32,152 bases of DNA from Hyphomicrobiales bacterium (GCA_021732625.1 JAKFUP010000230.1:1-32152); one strand, 5' to 3'. Positions 17,387-25,375 are shown, numbered from the stretch's first letter. Notes: generated by a model from the letters alone, not told the origin. Numbers and translations are program-made.

Positions 17387-17890
17387 TCAGCGCCGCGCTG
17401 CGTTCGCTACGGCTGCGCTGGAACTTGCTGCCGCTGCGCGCTGACTTAAGTTACCGCCTTGCGTGATCGTCGCATCAAAGTAGGTCGGTCCGTCGCCCAG
17501 TGTGACGCGGCGCTGACATGTTGGCGTGCAACTATAGGTTTCGCGTTCGAGTCCACGATAAACTGTGACCAGCTTGTGGGTCGGACCTTCGACTTGAATG
17601 GACCTTTCCTCAATGATGCCTCCAGATCGGTCCATGGCGATCATGTTGGTTGAACCATAGCCCTTGCCAGTGACGACAACCGACCCGCCGGGTTGCAGAG
17701 TAACATCTGCAATCAGAGGGTTGCCGACGACAATGGTTGAAACCTGCTCTGGAATCTTCACGAGCTTGGCCTGATCGACGACGATGCTGACCGGTTCGTT
17801 GCTTTGTGCCTGAAGGCGGCCTGTGAAGGCCATGAAAGAGACCAGAACCAGACAGGTGCGCAGGGTCTCGCGCGTAATAGCGGCTGACAT
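17387..17890 (-). CDS. Stand-alone CpaC N-terminal-domain protein (pilus assembly)
   Basis: A 167-residue exported protein with a signal peptide (about 1-28, LQAQS cleavage region) and one pilus-assembly N-terminal domain (about 33-102): VVDQAKLVKIPEQVSTIVVG, NPLIADVTLQ, GKGYGSTNMIAMD. The same domain forms the N-terminus of CpaC encoded about 3 kb away (about residues 62-122 there), but no secretin domain follows. Instead a short tail has a Cys pair, CTPTC (121-125), and an Ala/Ser-rich end. It may be an accessory periplasmic partner of the secretin (inference). It is divergent from the first Flp pilin gene. Confidence 0.8.
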   Translation of the reverse strand: MSAAITRETLRTCLVLVSFMAFTGRLQAQSNEPVSIVVDQAKLVKIPEQVSTIVVGNPLIADVTLQPGGSVVVTGKGYGSTNMIAMDRSGGIIEERSIQVEGPTHKLVTVYRGLERETYSCTPTCQRRVTLGDGPTYFDATITQGGNLSQRAAAASSSAAVANAARR

Positions 17891-18205
17891 ACTTTACTCC
17901 GGGACGTTGACAGGCTGGCTAAGCGATACGCACAGAAGCCAGCGCCCGACATGACGAATGTGCCGTTAATTGATGAAGGAACTGCAAACGGATGTTGAGC
18001 AGGCGGTGGAAGACGTGCGGCATTCGAATAAATCACTTAAGTCAGCATTTACTGTGTGTATCGAGATTGGGATATCTCGATGTTTATTCAATCGAATTAA
18101 CGGTGCCGCAATTTTCCGCCGCTACGTTGTCGCATGGTCACGGCGGTCGGAAAACGCCGATGAGGCCACGTAAAGTTCGACAGCCACATATTAACGGAGT
18201 GAACC
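17891..18205. promoter_or_regulatory. Divergent control region of flp1 and the CpaC-N-like gene
   Basis: The 315-bp gap contains a one-mismatch CtrA box, TTAA-GTCAGCA-TTTA (18037-18051), 155-170 bases before the flp1 ATG. A perfect inverted repeat follows, ATCGAGAT-TGGGAT-ATCTCGAT (18060-18081). The flp1 leader further has TTTTCCG (18113-18119) able to pair with CGGAAAA (18137-18143). GGAG at 18195-18198 is the flp1 ribosome site. -35/-10 boxes were not assigned. Confidence 0.55.
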
Positions 18206-18379
18206 ATGAAGAATCTTATTGCCCGCTTCGTCAAGGACGAGTCCGGCGCAACTGCGATTGAATACGCCCTGATCGCCGCCGGCATCGGCATTGCGATCAT
18301 CACGGGCGTTAACGCGCTCGGTACGGCGATCAATACCAAGTTTAACACGATCACTACTACGCTCGGTACCGCGAACTAA
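18206..18379 (+). CDS. Flp/PilA family type IVb pilin, first copy
   Basis: A 57-residue Flp prepilin, the probable major pilus subunit. It reads MKNLIARFVKDESG, then ATAIEYALIAAG, a class IVb cleavage site after Gly14 with Glu at +5 and Tyr at +6. A hydrophobic helix and a short Thr-rich tail ending in LGTAN follow. CpaA, encoded nearby, would process it. GGAG seven bases before the ATG is a good ribosome site. A strong intrinsic terminator directly downstream makes it effectively its own transcription unit, fitting a subunit needed in large amounts. Small size means it is easily missed in annotation. Confidence 0.94.
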   Translation: MKNLIARFVKDESGATAIEYALIAAGIGIAIITGVNALGTAINTKFNTITTTLGTAN

Positions 18380-18403
18380 GTCTTTACAAACAAGAAACGG
18401 CGG

Positions 18404-18434
18404 AAAAAGGCTCCGGTTCAACCGGAGCCTTTTT
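18404..18434 (+). terminator. Intrinsic terminator after flp1
   Basis: AAAAAGGCTCCGGT, loop TCA, ACCGGAGCC then TTTTT: a nine-pair GC-rich stem extended by A-T pairs and followed by a T-run, 25 bases after the flp1 stop. This is a textbook Rho-independent terminator that would leave the pilin transcript monocistronic. Confidence 0.88.
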
Positions 18435-18646
18435 CTTGAGGTTGTCGCTGCGATGGCTCTCAGCACCACCTTCGCTTTCGCTGGTGTGGCGAGAAACGCG
18501 AAACTGATTACGGCCAACGCTCTTAATCGTATCAAATTGTGCGCGTGGCGTGGTTGACTCTGCGACGGCTATGGCTGTTTTTTACATTGTGACAGTGCTG
18601 AAATTCCGGGTTCGCATTTCAGTATTATTCACTTTCGTGGCCTAGC
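18435..18646 (+). promoter_or_regulatory. Inter-pilin region
   Basis: About 210 bp between the flp1 terminator and the flp2 ribosome-site hairpin. It has a perfect inverted repeat, CTGAAAT (18598-18604) / ATTTCAG (18616-18622), and a TTGACT (18554-18559) without a convincing -10 at the right distance. A 34-codon frame from ATG 18452 has no recognisable features. A promoter for flp2-cpaA probably lies here. Confidence 0.35.
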
Positions 18647-18672
18647 TTGGCCTCCGGTTCAGGAGGTCCCAA
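18647..18672 (+). promoter_or_regulatory. Hairpin sequestering the flp2 ribosome-binding site
   Basis: TTGGCCTCC (18647-18655), loop GGTTCA, GGAGG (18662-18666), a two-base TC bulge, then CCAA (18669-18672). The stem buries the AGGAGG Shine-Dalgarno and can include the A of the ATG at 18672. Translation of the second pilin could therefore depend on opening this hairpin. Confidence 0.55.
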
Positions 18673-18833
18673 TGATGCTAGTCCGGAGATTCATTCGGAA
18701 CGAGACCGGTGCTACTGCGGTCGAGTATGCGTTGATACTCGCCGGTATCGCGATTGCCCTCATCGCTTCCTTGCCCCTTCTTAGCGCTGCAATCAAGACT
18801 GTACTCGGAAACGTCAGTAGCAACCTGAGCTGA
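18672..18833 (+). CDS. Flp/PilA family type IVb pilin, second copy
   Basis: A 53-residue Flp prepilin. MMLVRRFIRNETG is followed by ATAVEYALILAG, so cleavage is expected after Gly13 with Glu +5 and Tyr +6; the rest is a hydrophobic helix and a short tail, LGNVSSNLS. Core residues agree with the first copy but the tail differs. A perfect AGGAGG precedes the paired ATGs (18672 and 18675), yet it lies in a hairpin. cpaA begins 12 bases after the stop, so this copy is linked to the assembly operon, unlike the first. It may be a minor or condition-specific pilin (inference). Confidence 0.92.
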   Translation: MMLVRRFIRNETGATAVEYALILAGIAIALIASLPLLSAAIKTVLGNVSSNLS

Positions 18834-18845
18834 CGGCAGAATCGC

Positions 18846-19370
18846 ATGTTGCTGGATATTGCACGCCTGTTTCTGTTTCCTGCGCTTGTCGCTTTCGCTG
18901 CGGCGAGCGACCTTCTCACTATGACCATTTCCAATCGTGTTTCGCTTTTGTTGGTTGCAGGGTTTCTTGGTCTTGCTGTGATGAGCGGGATGGCCATCAA
19001 CGACGTTTTCCTTCATCTCGGTGCTGGACTTGCCGTGCTCGCAATTGCTTTCGCCTGCTTCGCTTTTGGATGGATTGGCGGTGGAGATGCCAAGGTAGCG
19101 GCCGCCACCAGTGTCTGGTTCGGCTTTCCGTTCCTGATGAACTACCTGGCGCATGCCGCGGTGTTCGGAGGTATCCTCACAGTTCTGCTCATCATGTTCC
19201 GTCGCGGGCCCGTACCATATGCGCTTGGTAACCAGACCTGGCTGCTGAGGTTGCATCATAAAGATAGCGGCGTCCCCTACGGCATCGCACTCGCAGTGGG
19301 CGCATTGCTGATTTACCCGGAAACGCCGTGGATCAGAGCCGTTGACCTGGGGCGCTTTGTCGTTCCCTGA
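18846..19370 (+). CDS. cpaA: Prepilin peptidase CpaA (TadV type)
   Basis: An inner-membrane aspartyl peptidase (family A24) that cleaves the Flp prepilins and probably the TadE-like pseudopilins. The 174 residues are mostly hydrophobic, with about five membrane segments. The two catalytic aspartates are visible: Asp22 in SDLLTMTISN and Asp81 in GGGDAKV. It lacks the methyltransferase domain of PilD, as is usual for the CpaA/TadV class. It starts 12 bases after the second pilin stop. Confidence 0.92.
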   Translation: MLLDIARLFLFPALVAFAAASDLLTMTISNRVSLLLVAGFLGLAVMSGMAINDVFLHLGAGLAVLAIAFACFAFGWIGGGDAKVAAATSVWFGFPFLMNYLAHAAVFGGILTVLLIMFRRGPVPYALGNQTWLLRLHHKDSGVPYGIALAVGALLIYPETPWIRAVDLGRFVVP

Positions 19371-19496
19371 ATGAGACCGGAAATATCTCATTAACGCGAT
19401 TTAGATACGCCTCATTAACCATGCTTTGACGATTAGCTGGTCAAATCCGGGTCACAGCGACGGGTCCGTCGCGGCGTGATGTGGAAAGTGAAGCGT
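19371..19496 (+). promoter_or_regulatory. cpaA-cpaB intergenic region with CtrA-like box
   Basis: TTAA-CCATGCT-TTGA-C at 19415-19430 is a one-mismatch CtrA box 68-82 bases before the cpaB start. A CTCATTAAC direct repeat occurs at 19387-19395 and 19411-19419. An AATGAGA/TCTCATT inverted repeat flanks 19370-19392. A palindrome GCGACGG-GT-CCGTCGC spans 19457-19472. GTG 19476 and ATG 19479 are alternative cpaB starts. Confidence 0.5.
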
Positions 19497-20270
19497 ATGA
19501 ATACCGCGCGTATTGTCGTCCTGACCATCGCGATCGCTGCAGGCGGCGTCGCCGCATACCTCGCAAGTGGCTCAGATCCCGTGCCTGTGGTCCAGGATCG
19601 AACGCCAAAACTCGCAACTGTCGATGTTCTCGTAGCGAAGAACGAGATTCCGATGGGTCATTCGGTTTCGGCGGAAGATCTGCAATGGCAGACTTGGCCG
19701 GCAGCCAGCGCGAGCGATAGTTTCCTGCGAAAGGACAAGCAGCCGGACGCTACGGCGCAGACGGTAGGCTCAATTGCACGCTTCCCCTTTATCGCAGGCG
19801 AGCCCATCCGCGAACAGAAGCTCGTCAAGGGCAATGGCTCGGGATTCATGGCAGCTATCCTGCCGTCCGGAGCGCGCGCCATCTCAACTGAAATATCGCC
19901 GGAAACGGGTGCAGGCGGATTCATTTTGCCAAACGACCGCGTCGACGTCATTCTGACCCGCCGCGAACAGGTCGCCAACCAGTCCGACAGCATCAGTGCC
20001 GAAATTATCCTGAGCAACGTTCGCGTTCTGGCTATCGACCAGACGGTAGAGGACAAGAACGGGCAGAAGGTCGTCGTCGGCAAGACGGCGACGCTTGAAC
20101 TGAAGCCGGATCAAGCCGAAGTGCTGGCGCGCGCCAGGCAAAGCGGAACGCTGACGCTGGCGCTGCGCAGCTTGGTCGATGCTGCGGCAACGGACAATCG
20201 TGAAGCAAGACGAGACAGCATCAATATCGTTCGTTACGGCGTTTCGACGCCAGCGACGATTCAGAAGTAA
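19497..20270 (+). CDS. cpaB: Flp pilus assembly protein CpaB (RcpC-like)
   Basis: A 257-residue periplasmic protein anchored by one N-terminal helix (about 5-24), with an SAF domain (about 43-110: VDVLVAKNEIPMGHSVSAED) and an RcpC/CpaB domain after it (GARAISTEISPETGAGGFIL, NDRVDVILT). CpaB is thought to link the inner-membrane complex to the CpaC secretin, possibly by contact with peptidoglycan. I chose ATG 19497 because residues from MNTARIVVL onward resemble family N-termini; starts at 19476 or 19479 would add 6-7 residues. cpaC follows after 16 bases. Confidence 0.9.
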   Translation: MNTARIVVLTIAIAAGGVAAYLASGSDPVPVVQDRTPKLATVDVLVAKNEIPMGHSVSAEDLQWQTWPAASASDSFLRKDKQPDATAQTVGSIARFPFIAGEPIREQKLVKGNGSGFMAAILPSGARAISTEISPETGAGGFILPNDRVDVILTRREQVANQSDSISAEIILSNVRVLAIDQTVEDKNGQKVVVGKTATLELKPDQAEVLARARQSGTLTLALRSLVDAAATDNREARRDSINIVRYGVSTPATIQK

Positions 20271-20286
20271 TTGAAGGGAAGCGAAA

Positions 20287-21756
20287 ATGAATTGCAACCG
20301 GAAGGGAGGATCGATGCGGATCGTCTTGGCGCGCGCCTTGTCGGCGTTTGCCGTCGCGGCATTGACGCTCAATCCGACCATCGCCCCCGTCTCGGCCAGC
20401 GATTATCGTGCAACAGCTCCCGCCGGGGCTGGCGATCAGCTCAACGCTCGATTCCTTCCGTTGGGTATCGGCAAGTCACTCGTGATCGATCTACCACGGG
20501 ATATCAAGGATGTTCTGGTGGCAGATCCCAGGATCGCGAATGCCGTGATCCGTTCGGCGCAGCGCGCCTACATCATCGGCGCCGCCGTGGGTCAGACCAA
20601 CATTGTATTCTTTGATGCGCAAGGTCAGCAAATTGCTGCATACGATATCGCGGTTACACGCGATCTGAATGGTGTTCGCACCGCACTTCGCCAAGCGTTT
20701 CCGAATTCAGACATCAGAATCGAGGGTGTCGGCGATGGCGTGATGCTCATGGGTTCGGTTTCGAGCCCGGTGGAAGCACAGCAGGCGCAGGATATTGCGG
20801 GTCGTCTGGTGGGTGCGGTTGACAGAGTCGTCAACAATATCGTGGTTCGCGGCCGTGATCAGGTGATGCTGAAAGTTACTGTGGCAGAGGTGCAGCGCGA
20901 TATCGTTAAGCAGTTAGGCGTCGATTTGAATGCGAGCTTGAATTACGGAACTGCAGTCGTCAACTTCAACAATTCGAATCCGTTCACTGCGCTCGGCCGG
21001 CCTTTGGTCGGGAGCAACAATCTGTCAGGTTCGTTCAAGTCCGTGACCGCGACGCTTCGCGCGATGGAAAGCGCCGGCGTTGTGCGAACGCTGGCCGAGC
21101 CCAATCTCTCCGCAATCTCGGGAGAATCGGCGACGTTTATCGCTGGCGGCGAATTTCCCGTGCCTGCTGGATTTCAGTGCGATCCGGTCACGCGCGTCTG
21201 CACCACCCAAATCACCTACAAAAAGTTTGGTATCTCGCTGAACTTCACCCCCGTCGTTCTGGCTGAAGGCCGCATCAGCCTTCGCGTCCTGACGGAAGTT
21301 TCGGAGTTGTCATCCGACAACTCGATCACACTGACACAGGCTGTTGGCACGACGCAGACCAACTCCTTGACTGTACCTTCGATCAAGACGCGGCGCGTGG
21401 AAACAACCCTTGAAATTCCATCCGGTGGGTCTTTGGCCATGGCAGGTTTGATCCAGGATCAGACGAAGCAGGCTATCAACGGGTTGCCCGGACTGACGCA
21501 GCTGCCAATTCTTGGAGCGCTGTTCCGCAGCCGCGATTATGTTAACCGGCAGACCGAGTTGATGGTCCTGGTTACGCCCTATGTCGTTCGGGCGGTCGCA
21601 CAGAAAGACCTTTCGCGTCCAGACGATGGCTTTGTCGATGCGTCCGACCCGCAATCTGATCTGTTGGGAACGATCAATAGGATCTATGGCGTGCCGGGCA
21701 AAGCTGACGCCGCCAAACAAAGCTATCGCGGCGCCTATGGCTTCATTACCGATTGA
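20287..21756 (+). CDS. cpaC: Outer-membrane secretin CpaC (RcpA)
   Basis: The secretin channel of the Tad pilus, 489 residues. After a signal sequence (to about residue 38) comes the pilus-assembly N-terminal domain (62-122, LVIDLPRDIKDVLVADP), a BON/N1-like domain (about 125-200, IRIEGVGDGVMLMGSVSSP), and the secretin domain (about 245-440) with LAEPNLSAISGESATFIAGG and the VETTLEIPSGGSLAMAGLI region. ATG 20287 has AGGGAAG before it. ATG 20314 has an even better GGAGG and would give a shorter, cleaner signal peptide, so either may be used. Confidence 0.93.
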   Translation: MNCNRKGGSMRIVLARALSAFAVAALTLNPTIAPVSASDYRATAPAGAGDQLNARFLPLGIGKSLVIDLPRDIKDVLVADPRIANAVIRSAQRAYIIGAAVGQTNIVFFDAQGQQIAAYDIAVTRDLNGVRTALRQAFPNSDIRIEGVGDGVMLMGSVSSPVEAQQAQDIAGRLVGAVDRVVNNIVVRGRDQVMLKVTVAEVQRDIVKQLGVDLNASLNYGTAVVNFNNSNPFTALGRPLVGSNNLSGSFKSVTATLRAMESAGVVRTLAEPNLSAISGESATFIAGGEFPVPAGFQCDPVTRVCTTQITYKKFGISLNFTPVVLAEGRISLRVLTEVSELSSDNSITLTQAVGTTQTNSLTVPSIKTRRVETTLEIPSGGSLAMAGLIQDQTKQAINGLPGLTQLPILGALFRSRDYVNRQTELMVLVTPYVVRAVAQKDLSRPDDGFVDASDPQSDLLGTINRIYGVPGKADAAKQSYRGAYGFITD

Positions 21757-21766
21757 GGCGGATAAA

Positions 21767-22510
21767 ATGAAAAAATACATGTCCGAAATTTCTGATCGGT
21801 CCAGCCAGGTTAAGTTGGGAATACTGTTGCTTGGCCTGTCTGCAGTTCTTGGTGCTTGCACACATGCCAAGGAGGAGGTAACCGCCAGCATTCCGCACGA
21901 TTATCGCCAACGGCACCCGATTGTCGTTCAGGAAGCCGATCGCACGACGGAAATTTTTGTTGGCAGTAGCCGCGGTGGCCTCACCGGACCGCAACGCGCA
22001 GATATTGCGCAGCTCGCTCAGTCGTGGCTTCGCGAAGGCACTGGATCGATCGTGATCGAACAGCCGGCCGGCACGCCCAATGCACGTGCTGCGCAAGAGT
22101 CACTCCGAGAGATCCGCGCTCTTCTTATTGCCGCCGGAGTGCCGCCGCGCGGCATCAACGTGCGCGATTACAAGCCAGTGAGCGAGCGGCAGTTCGCGAC
22201 GATCCGCATCAACTATCCCAAGATCATCGCAGATGCAGGGCCTTGCGGGCTATGGCCGGAAGATTTGGGTCCATCGGTCAAGAACAAGGGTTACCTTGAG
22301 AACCGCCAGTATCACAACTTCGGTTGTGCATATCAACGCAACCTTGCCGCAATGGTCGATAATCCGGCTGATCTCGTGCAACCGCGTGCTGAAACGCCAG
22401 CCTATACGGCGCGCCGCTCTATCGCGTTTGACAAGTACCGCAAGGGCACTTCAACCGCGACGACATATCCGGAAGCAGATAGAGCCAAACTGAGCGACGT
22501 TGGAAAATGA
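21767..22510 (+). CDS. cpaD: Pilus assembly lipoprotein CpaD
   Basis: A 247-residue lipoprotein of the CpaD family, associated with the secretin. The N-terminus is polar and then hydrophobic, with lipobox LGAC (Cys31). The mature part has the family's region around GLTGPQRADIAQLAQ, and DAGPCGLWPEDLG and NFGCAYQRNLAAMV with conserved Cys residues. GAGGCGG lies just before ATG 21767, ten bases after the cpaC stop; the frame is open further upstream but only as cpaC overlap. It shares an ATGA overlap with cpaE. Confidence 0.91.
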   Translation: MKKYMSEISDRSSQVKLGILLLGLSAVLGACTHAKEEVTASIPHDYRQRHPIVVQEADRTTEIFVGSSRGGLTGPQRADIAQLAQSWLREGTGSIVIEQPAGTPNARAAQESLREIRALLIAAGVPPRGINVRDYKPVSERQFATIRINYPKIIADAGPCGLWPEDLGPSVKNKGYLENRQYHNFGCAYQRNLAAMVDNPADLVQPRAETPAYTARRSIAFDKYRKGTSTATTYPEADRAKLSDVGK

Positions 22511-23781
22511 TCAGTTACGCGCAACAAGGCCAGAACGAATCCGAAGCGGCCTCGGTCGCTGCCGGGGATATTCACATCGCGCCGTCGCCGCGCGTGTCGG
22601 TGCAGGCTTTCTGCGAGACGGTTGAGACTGCTGCGACCGTACAGGCCGCGGGAGAAGACCGGCGGCTGGGCAAGGCGCACATCAAGATACAGATGGGCGG
22701 CATGCCAGCGGCTATCGAAGCTTATCGTTCCGCACCGACGCCAAATGTGATTGTTATCGAGACCGAAGGGCGTAGCGATATTCTCGGCGGCCTTGATCAT
22801 TTGGCTGGCGTCTGTGATGCAGGAACGCGCGTCATTGTTATCGGCCGCATCAACGATGTGACGTTTTATCGCGAGCTTATGCGCCGCGGTGTCAGCGATT
22901 ATGTCATTGCGCCGGTTGGGACAATCGATGTCGTTCGTTCGATCTGCGGATTGTTCTCTTCGCCCGAAGCTAAGGCGGTGGGCCGCGTAATCGCAGTGAC
23001 AGGAGCCAAGGGAGGCGTCGGAGCCTCGACGATCGCTCACAACGTCGCATGGGCAGTCGCTCGCGACCTGGCGCTTGACTCGGTTGTCGTCGATCTCGAT
23101 CTTGCATTTGGCACGGCTGGTCTTGATTACAATCAGGATCCTCCGCAAGGCATTGCCGATGCAGTGTTTTCTCCGGACCGCGTCGATACCGCTTTCATCG
23201 ATCGTCTGCTCTCGAAGTGTACAGACCATCTCAGTCTGCTCGCAGCACCAGCGACGCTCGACCGGGTCTATGATTTCGGAACCGAAGCTTTCGATTCAAT
23301 TTTCGATACACTGCGCACTACGATGCCTTGCATCGTGCTAGATATTCCGCATCAGTGGTCGGGTTGGAGCCGTCGTGCACTGATTGGCGCCGACGATATT
23401 CTGATTGTGGCCGCTCCCGATCTTGCAAACCTGCGGAACACCAAGAACCTCTACGATCTCTTGAAGGCGGCGCGCCCCAACGATCGCGCGCCACTGTACT
23501 GTCTCAATCAAGTCGGCGTTCCGAAACGTCCGGAGATCAACGCCAACGAGTTCGCCAAGGCAATTGAGGCGCAACCGATCGCCAGCATTCCGTTCGAGCC
23601 GCAGATGTTTGGTTCGGCGTCGAACAATGGCCAGATGATCGCCGAGATTTCCGCAAATCATCGCGTGGCCGATATGTTTCACCAGATCGCTCAGCGCTTG
23701 ACGGGCCGCGGAGAGACGAAGAAACCCAAGAGTTCGTTCCTTGCTCCGTTGCTGGGAAAGCTACGGCGGAGCGGCACTTAG
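22507..23781 (+). CDS. cpaE: CpaE (TadZ) polar localisation ATPase
   Basis: A 424-residue MinD/ParA-like ATPase that positions Tad assembly at the cell pole in Caulobacter. The N-terminal part (about 55-150) is an atypical receiver-like domain: the strand VIVIETEG carries Glu where a phosphorylatable Asp would be expected. The ATPase domain starts at GRVIAVTGAKGGVGAST, a deviant Walker A (166-175), followed by VVDLDLAFGTAGLD. The C-terminal tail is basic (KKPKSS, GKLRRSGT). It starts by ATGA overlap with cpaD. A 109-base gap containing two hairpins separates it from cpaF. Confidence 0.92.
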   Translation: MISYAQQGQNESEAASVAAGDIHIAPSPRVSVQAFCETVETAATVQAAGEDRRLGKAHIKIQMGGMPAAIEAYRSAPTPNVIVIETEGRSDILGGLDHLAGVCDAGTRVIVIGRINDVTFYRELMRRGVSDYVIAPVGTIDVVRSICGLFSSPEAKAVGRVIAVTGAKGGVGASTIAHNVAWAVARDLALDSVVVDLDLAFGTAGLDYNQDPPQGIADAVFSPDRVDTAFIDRLLSKCTDHLSLLAAPATLDRVYDFGTEAFDSIFDTLRTTMPCIVLDIPHQWSGWSRRALIGADDILIVAAPDLANLRNTKNLYDLLKAARPNDRAPLYCLNQVGVPKRPEINANEFAKAIEAQPIASIPFEPQMFGSASNNGQMIAEISANHRVADMFHQIAQRLTGRGETKKPKSSFLAPLLGKLRRSGT

Positions 23782-23782
23782 T

Positions 23783-23869
23783 GTCAGGCCGAGGTCGTTG
23801 AGCACAACGATCTGACGTTGAAGCGAGGCGGGACGGCGTTCGGTCGTTGCCAGATCGATTGCGATCTGG
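23783..23869 (+). ncRNA. Two intercistronic mRNA hairpins between cpaE and cpaF
   Basis: First hairpin: GGTCGTTG (23793-23800), loop AGCA, CAACGATC (23805-23812), with outer GTCAG/CTGAC arms (23783-23787 and 23812-23816, sharing one base). Second: CCAGATCG, loop ATTG, CGATCTGG (23850-23869), a perfect eight-pair stem. No T-run follows, so they are unlikely terminators. They may be stabilising or processing elements in the transcript (inference). Confidence 0.45.
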
Positions 23870-23890
23870 ATACAGGTTTGGAGTATCGCG

Positions 23891-25375
23891 GTGTTCGGTA
23901 AGCGTAGCGGAGTGGAAAATAACGCGAGATCGGTAACGTCGGCGGCTATACCGTCTGACGCCGGGTCCGCGACCAATGCTGCCTCGCGCACGCTTGAGCC
24001 ACAACCTGCAACTCCCGTCGTCGCTTCGCCGCCGCTTTCGCCCACGCGTCAGGCCCCATCCGCGGATACGCGGCGTTCCGATAATTACTATCAGGTCAAA
24101 GCGACTATCTTCGGCGCACTGATCGAGGCGATCGATCTCGCGCAACTTTCCAAGCTCGATGGCGAGTCGGCGCGCGAAGAAATCCGCGACATCGTCAACG
24201 AAATCATCGCGATTAAGAATATCGTGATGTCGATTGCCGAGCAGGAAGAACTGCTGGACGATATTTGTAACGACGTTCTGGGCTATGGTCCGCTCGAACC
24301 ACTGCTGGCGCGAGACGATATCGCCGACATCATGGTTAATGGCGCCGGCACGGTCTTCATCGAAGTCGCTGGCCGGATCCAGCGCACCGGAATTCGGTTC
24401 CGGGACAATCAGCAGCTGCTGAATATCTGTCAGCGCATCGTGAGCCAGGTCGGCCGGCGCGTCGACGAATCGTCGCCGATCTGCGATGCGCGCTTGGCTG
24501 ACGGTTCTCGTGTGAACGCTATCGTGCCGCCACTCGCGATCGACGGCCCGGCTCTTACCATCCGCAAGTTCAAGCGTGACAAGCTCACGCTTGAGCAACT
24601 TGTCAAGTTTGGTGCGATCACACCCGAAGGCGCTGAAATCCTGCAAGTCATCGGCCGCTGCCGCGTCAACGTCCTGATTTCCGGAGGTACCGGTTCGGGA
24701 AAGACCACGCTACTGAATTGTCTTACCCGCTATATCGATGACGATGAACGTATCATCACATGCGAGGACGCCGCTGAACTTCAGCTCCAGCAGCCGCATG
24801 TCGTTCGCCTGGAAACGCGCCCGCCGAACATCGAAGGCGAAGGCCAGGTCACGATGCGCGATCTGGTCCGGAACTGTCTGCGTATGCGCCCCGAACGCAT
24901 CATCGTCGGCGAAGTCCGCGGACCCGAAGCATTCGATCTCCTCCAGGCGATGAACACCGGCCACGACGGTTCGATGGGGACGCTGCACGCGAACAATCCG
25001 CGCGAAGCCCTGTCGCGTTGCGAGTCCATGATCACGATGGGCGGCTTCTCGCTGCCATCGCGCACCATTCGCGAAATGATCTGTGCATCAATCGATGTGG
25101 TCGTTCAGGCCGCCCGCTTGCGCGATGGTTCGCGCCGCATCACTCATGTCACCGAAGTGCTGGGGATGGAAGGCGATACCATCATCACCCAGGACCTTTT
25201 CATTTACGACATGACCGGTGAAGACCTGAATGGAAATATCATAGGCCGGCATCGTTCGACGGGCATCGGCAGGCCGCGTTTCTGGGATCGCGCGCGATAC
25301 TATGGCGAAGAGAAGCGACTCGCAGCCGCGCTCGATGCTGCCGAAAAGGTTTCGGATGCTGGAGCCGCGTTATGA
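23891..25375 (+). CDS. cpaF: CpaF (TadA) pilus motor ATPase
   Basis: A hexameric secretion ATPase (type II/IV family), 494 residues, powering Flp pilus assembly. A variable, Ala/Pro-rich N-terminus (1-65) precedes a helical domain and the RecA-like core. Walker A is GGTGSGKTT (265-273), the Asp box lies near [10 protein letters not shown], Walker B is RIIVGE (336-341), and the His box lies in [12 protein letters not shown]. The start is GTG 23891 with GGAG seven bases before it. The stop overlaps the tadB start (ATGA). All catalytic elements look intact. Confidence 0.93.
   Translation: MFGKRSGVENNARSVTSAAIPSDAGSATNAASRTLEPQPATPVVASPPLSPTRQAPSADTRRSDNYYQVKATIFGALIEAIDLAQLSKLDGESAREEIRDIVNEIIAIKNIVMSIAEQEELLDDICNDVLGYGPLEPLLARDDIADIMVNGAGTVFIEVAGRIQRTGIRFRDNQQLLNICQRIVSQVGRRVDESSPICDARLADGSRVNAIVPPLAIDGPALTIRKFKRDKLTLEQLVKFGAITPEGAEILQVIGRCRVNVLISGGTGSGKTTLLNCLTRYIDDDERIITCEDAAELQLQQPHVVRLETRPPNIEGEGQVTMRDLVRNCLRMRPERIIVGEVRGPEAFDLLQAMNTGHDGSMGTLHANNPREALSRCESMITMGGFSLPSRTIREMICASIDVVVQAARLRDGSRRITHVTEVLGMEGDTIITQDLFIYDMTGEDLNGNIIGRHRSTGIGRPRFWDRARYYGEEKRLAAALDAAEKVSDAGAAL

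Noticed and set aside
18452-18556. 34-codon frame between the pilins
   Set aside because: No ribosome site, no pilin-like features and unremarkable composition.
19391-19405. Second CtrA-like match TTAA-CGCGATT-TAGA before cpaB
   Set aside because: It has two mismatches, too weak to count alone; the match at 19415 is better.
23761-24045. Minus-strand frame over the cpaE-cpaF gap with a protein-like sequence (LQRQIVVLNDLGLTLSAAPP)
   Set aside because: It overlaps both flanking genes, has no family match that I know of and no good start site; the hairpins better explain the gap.
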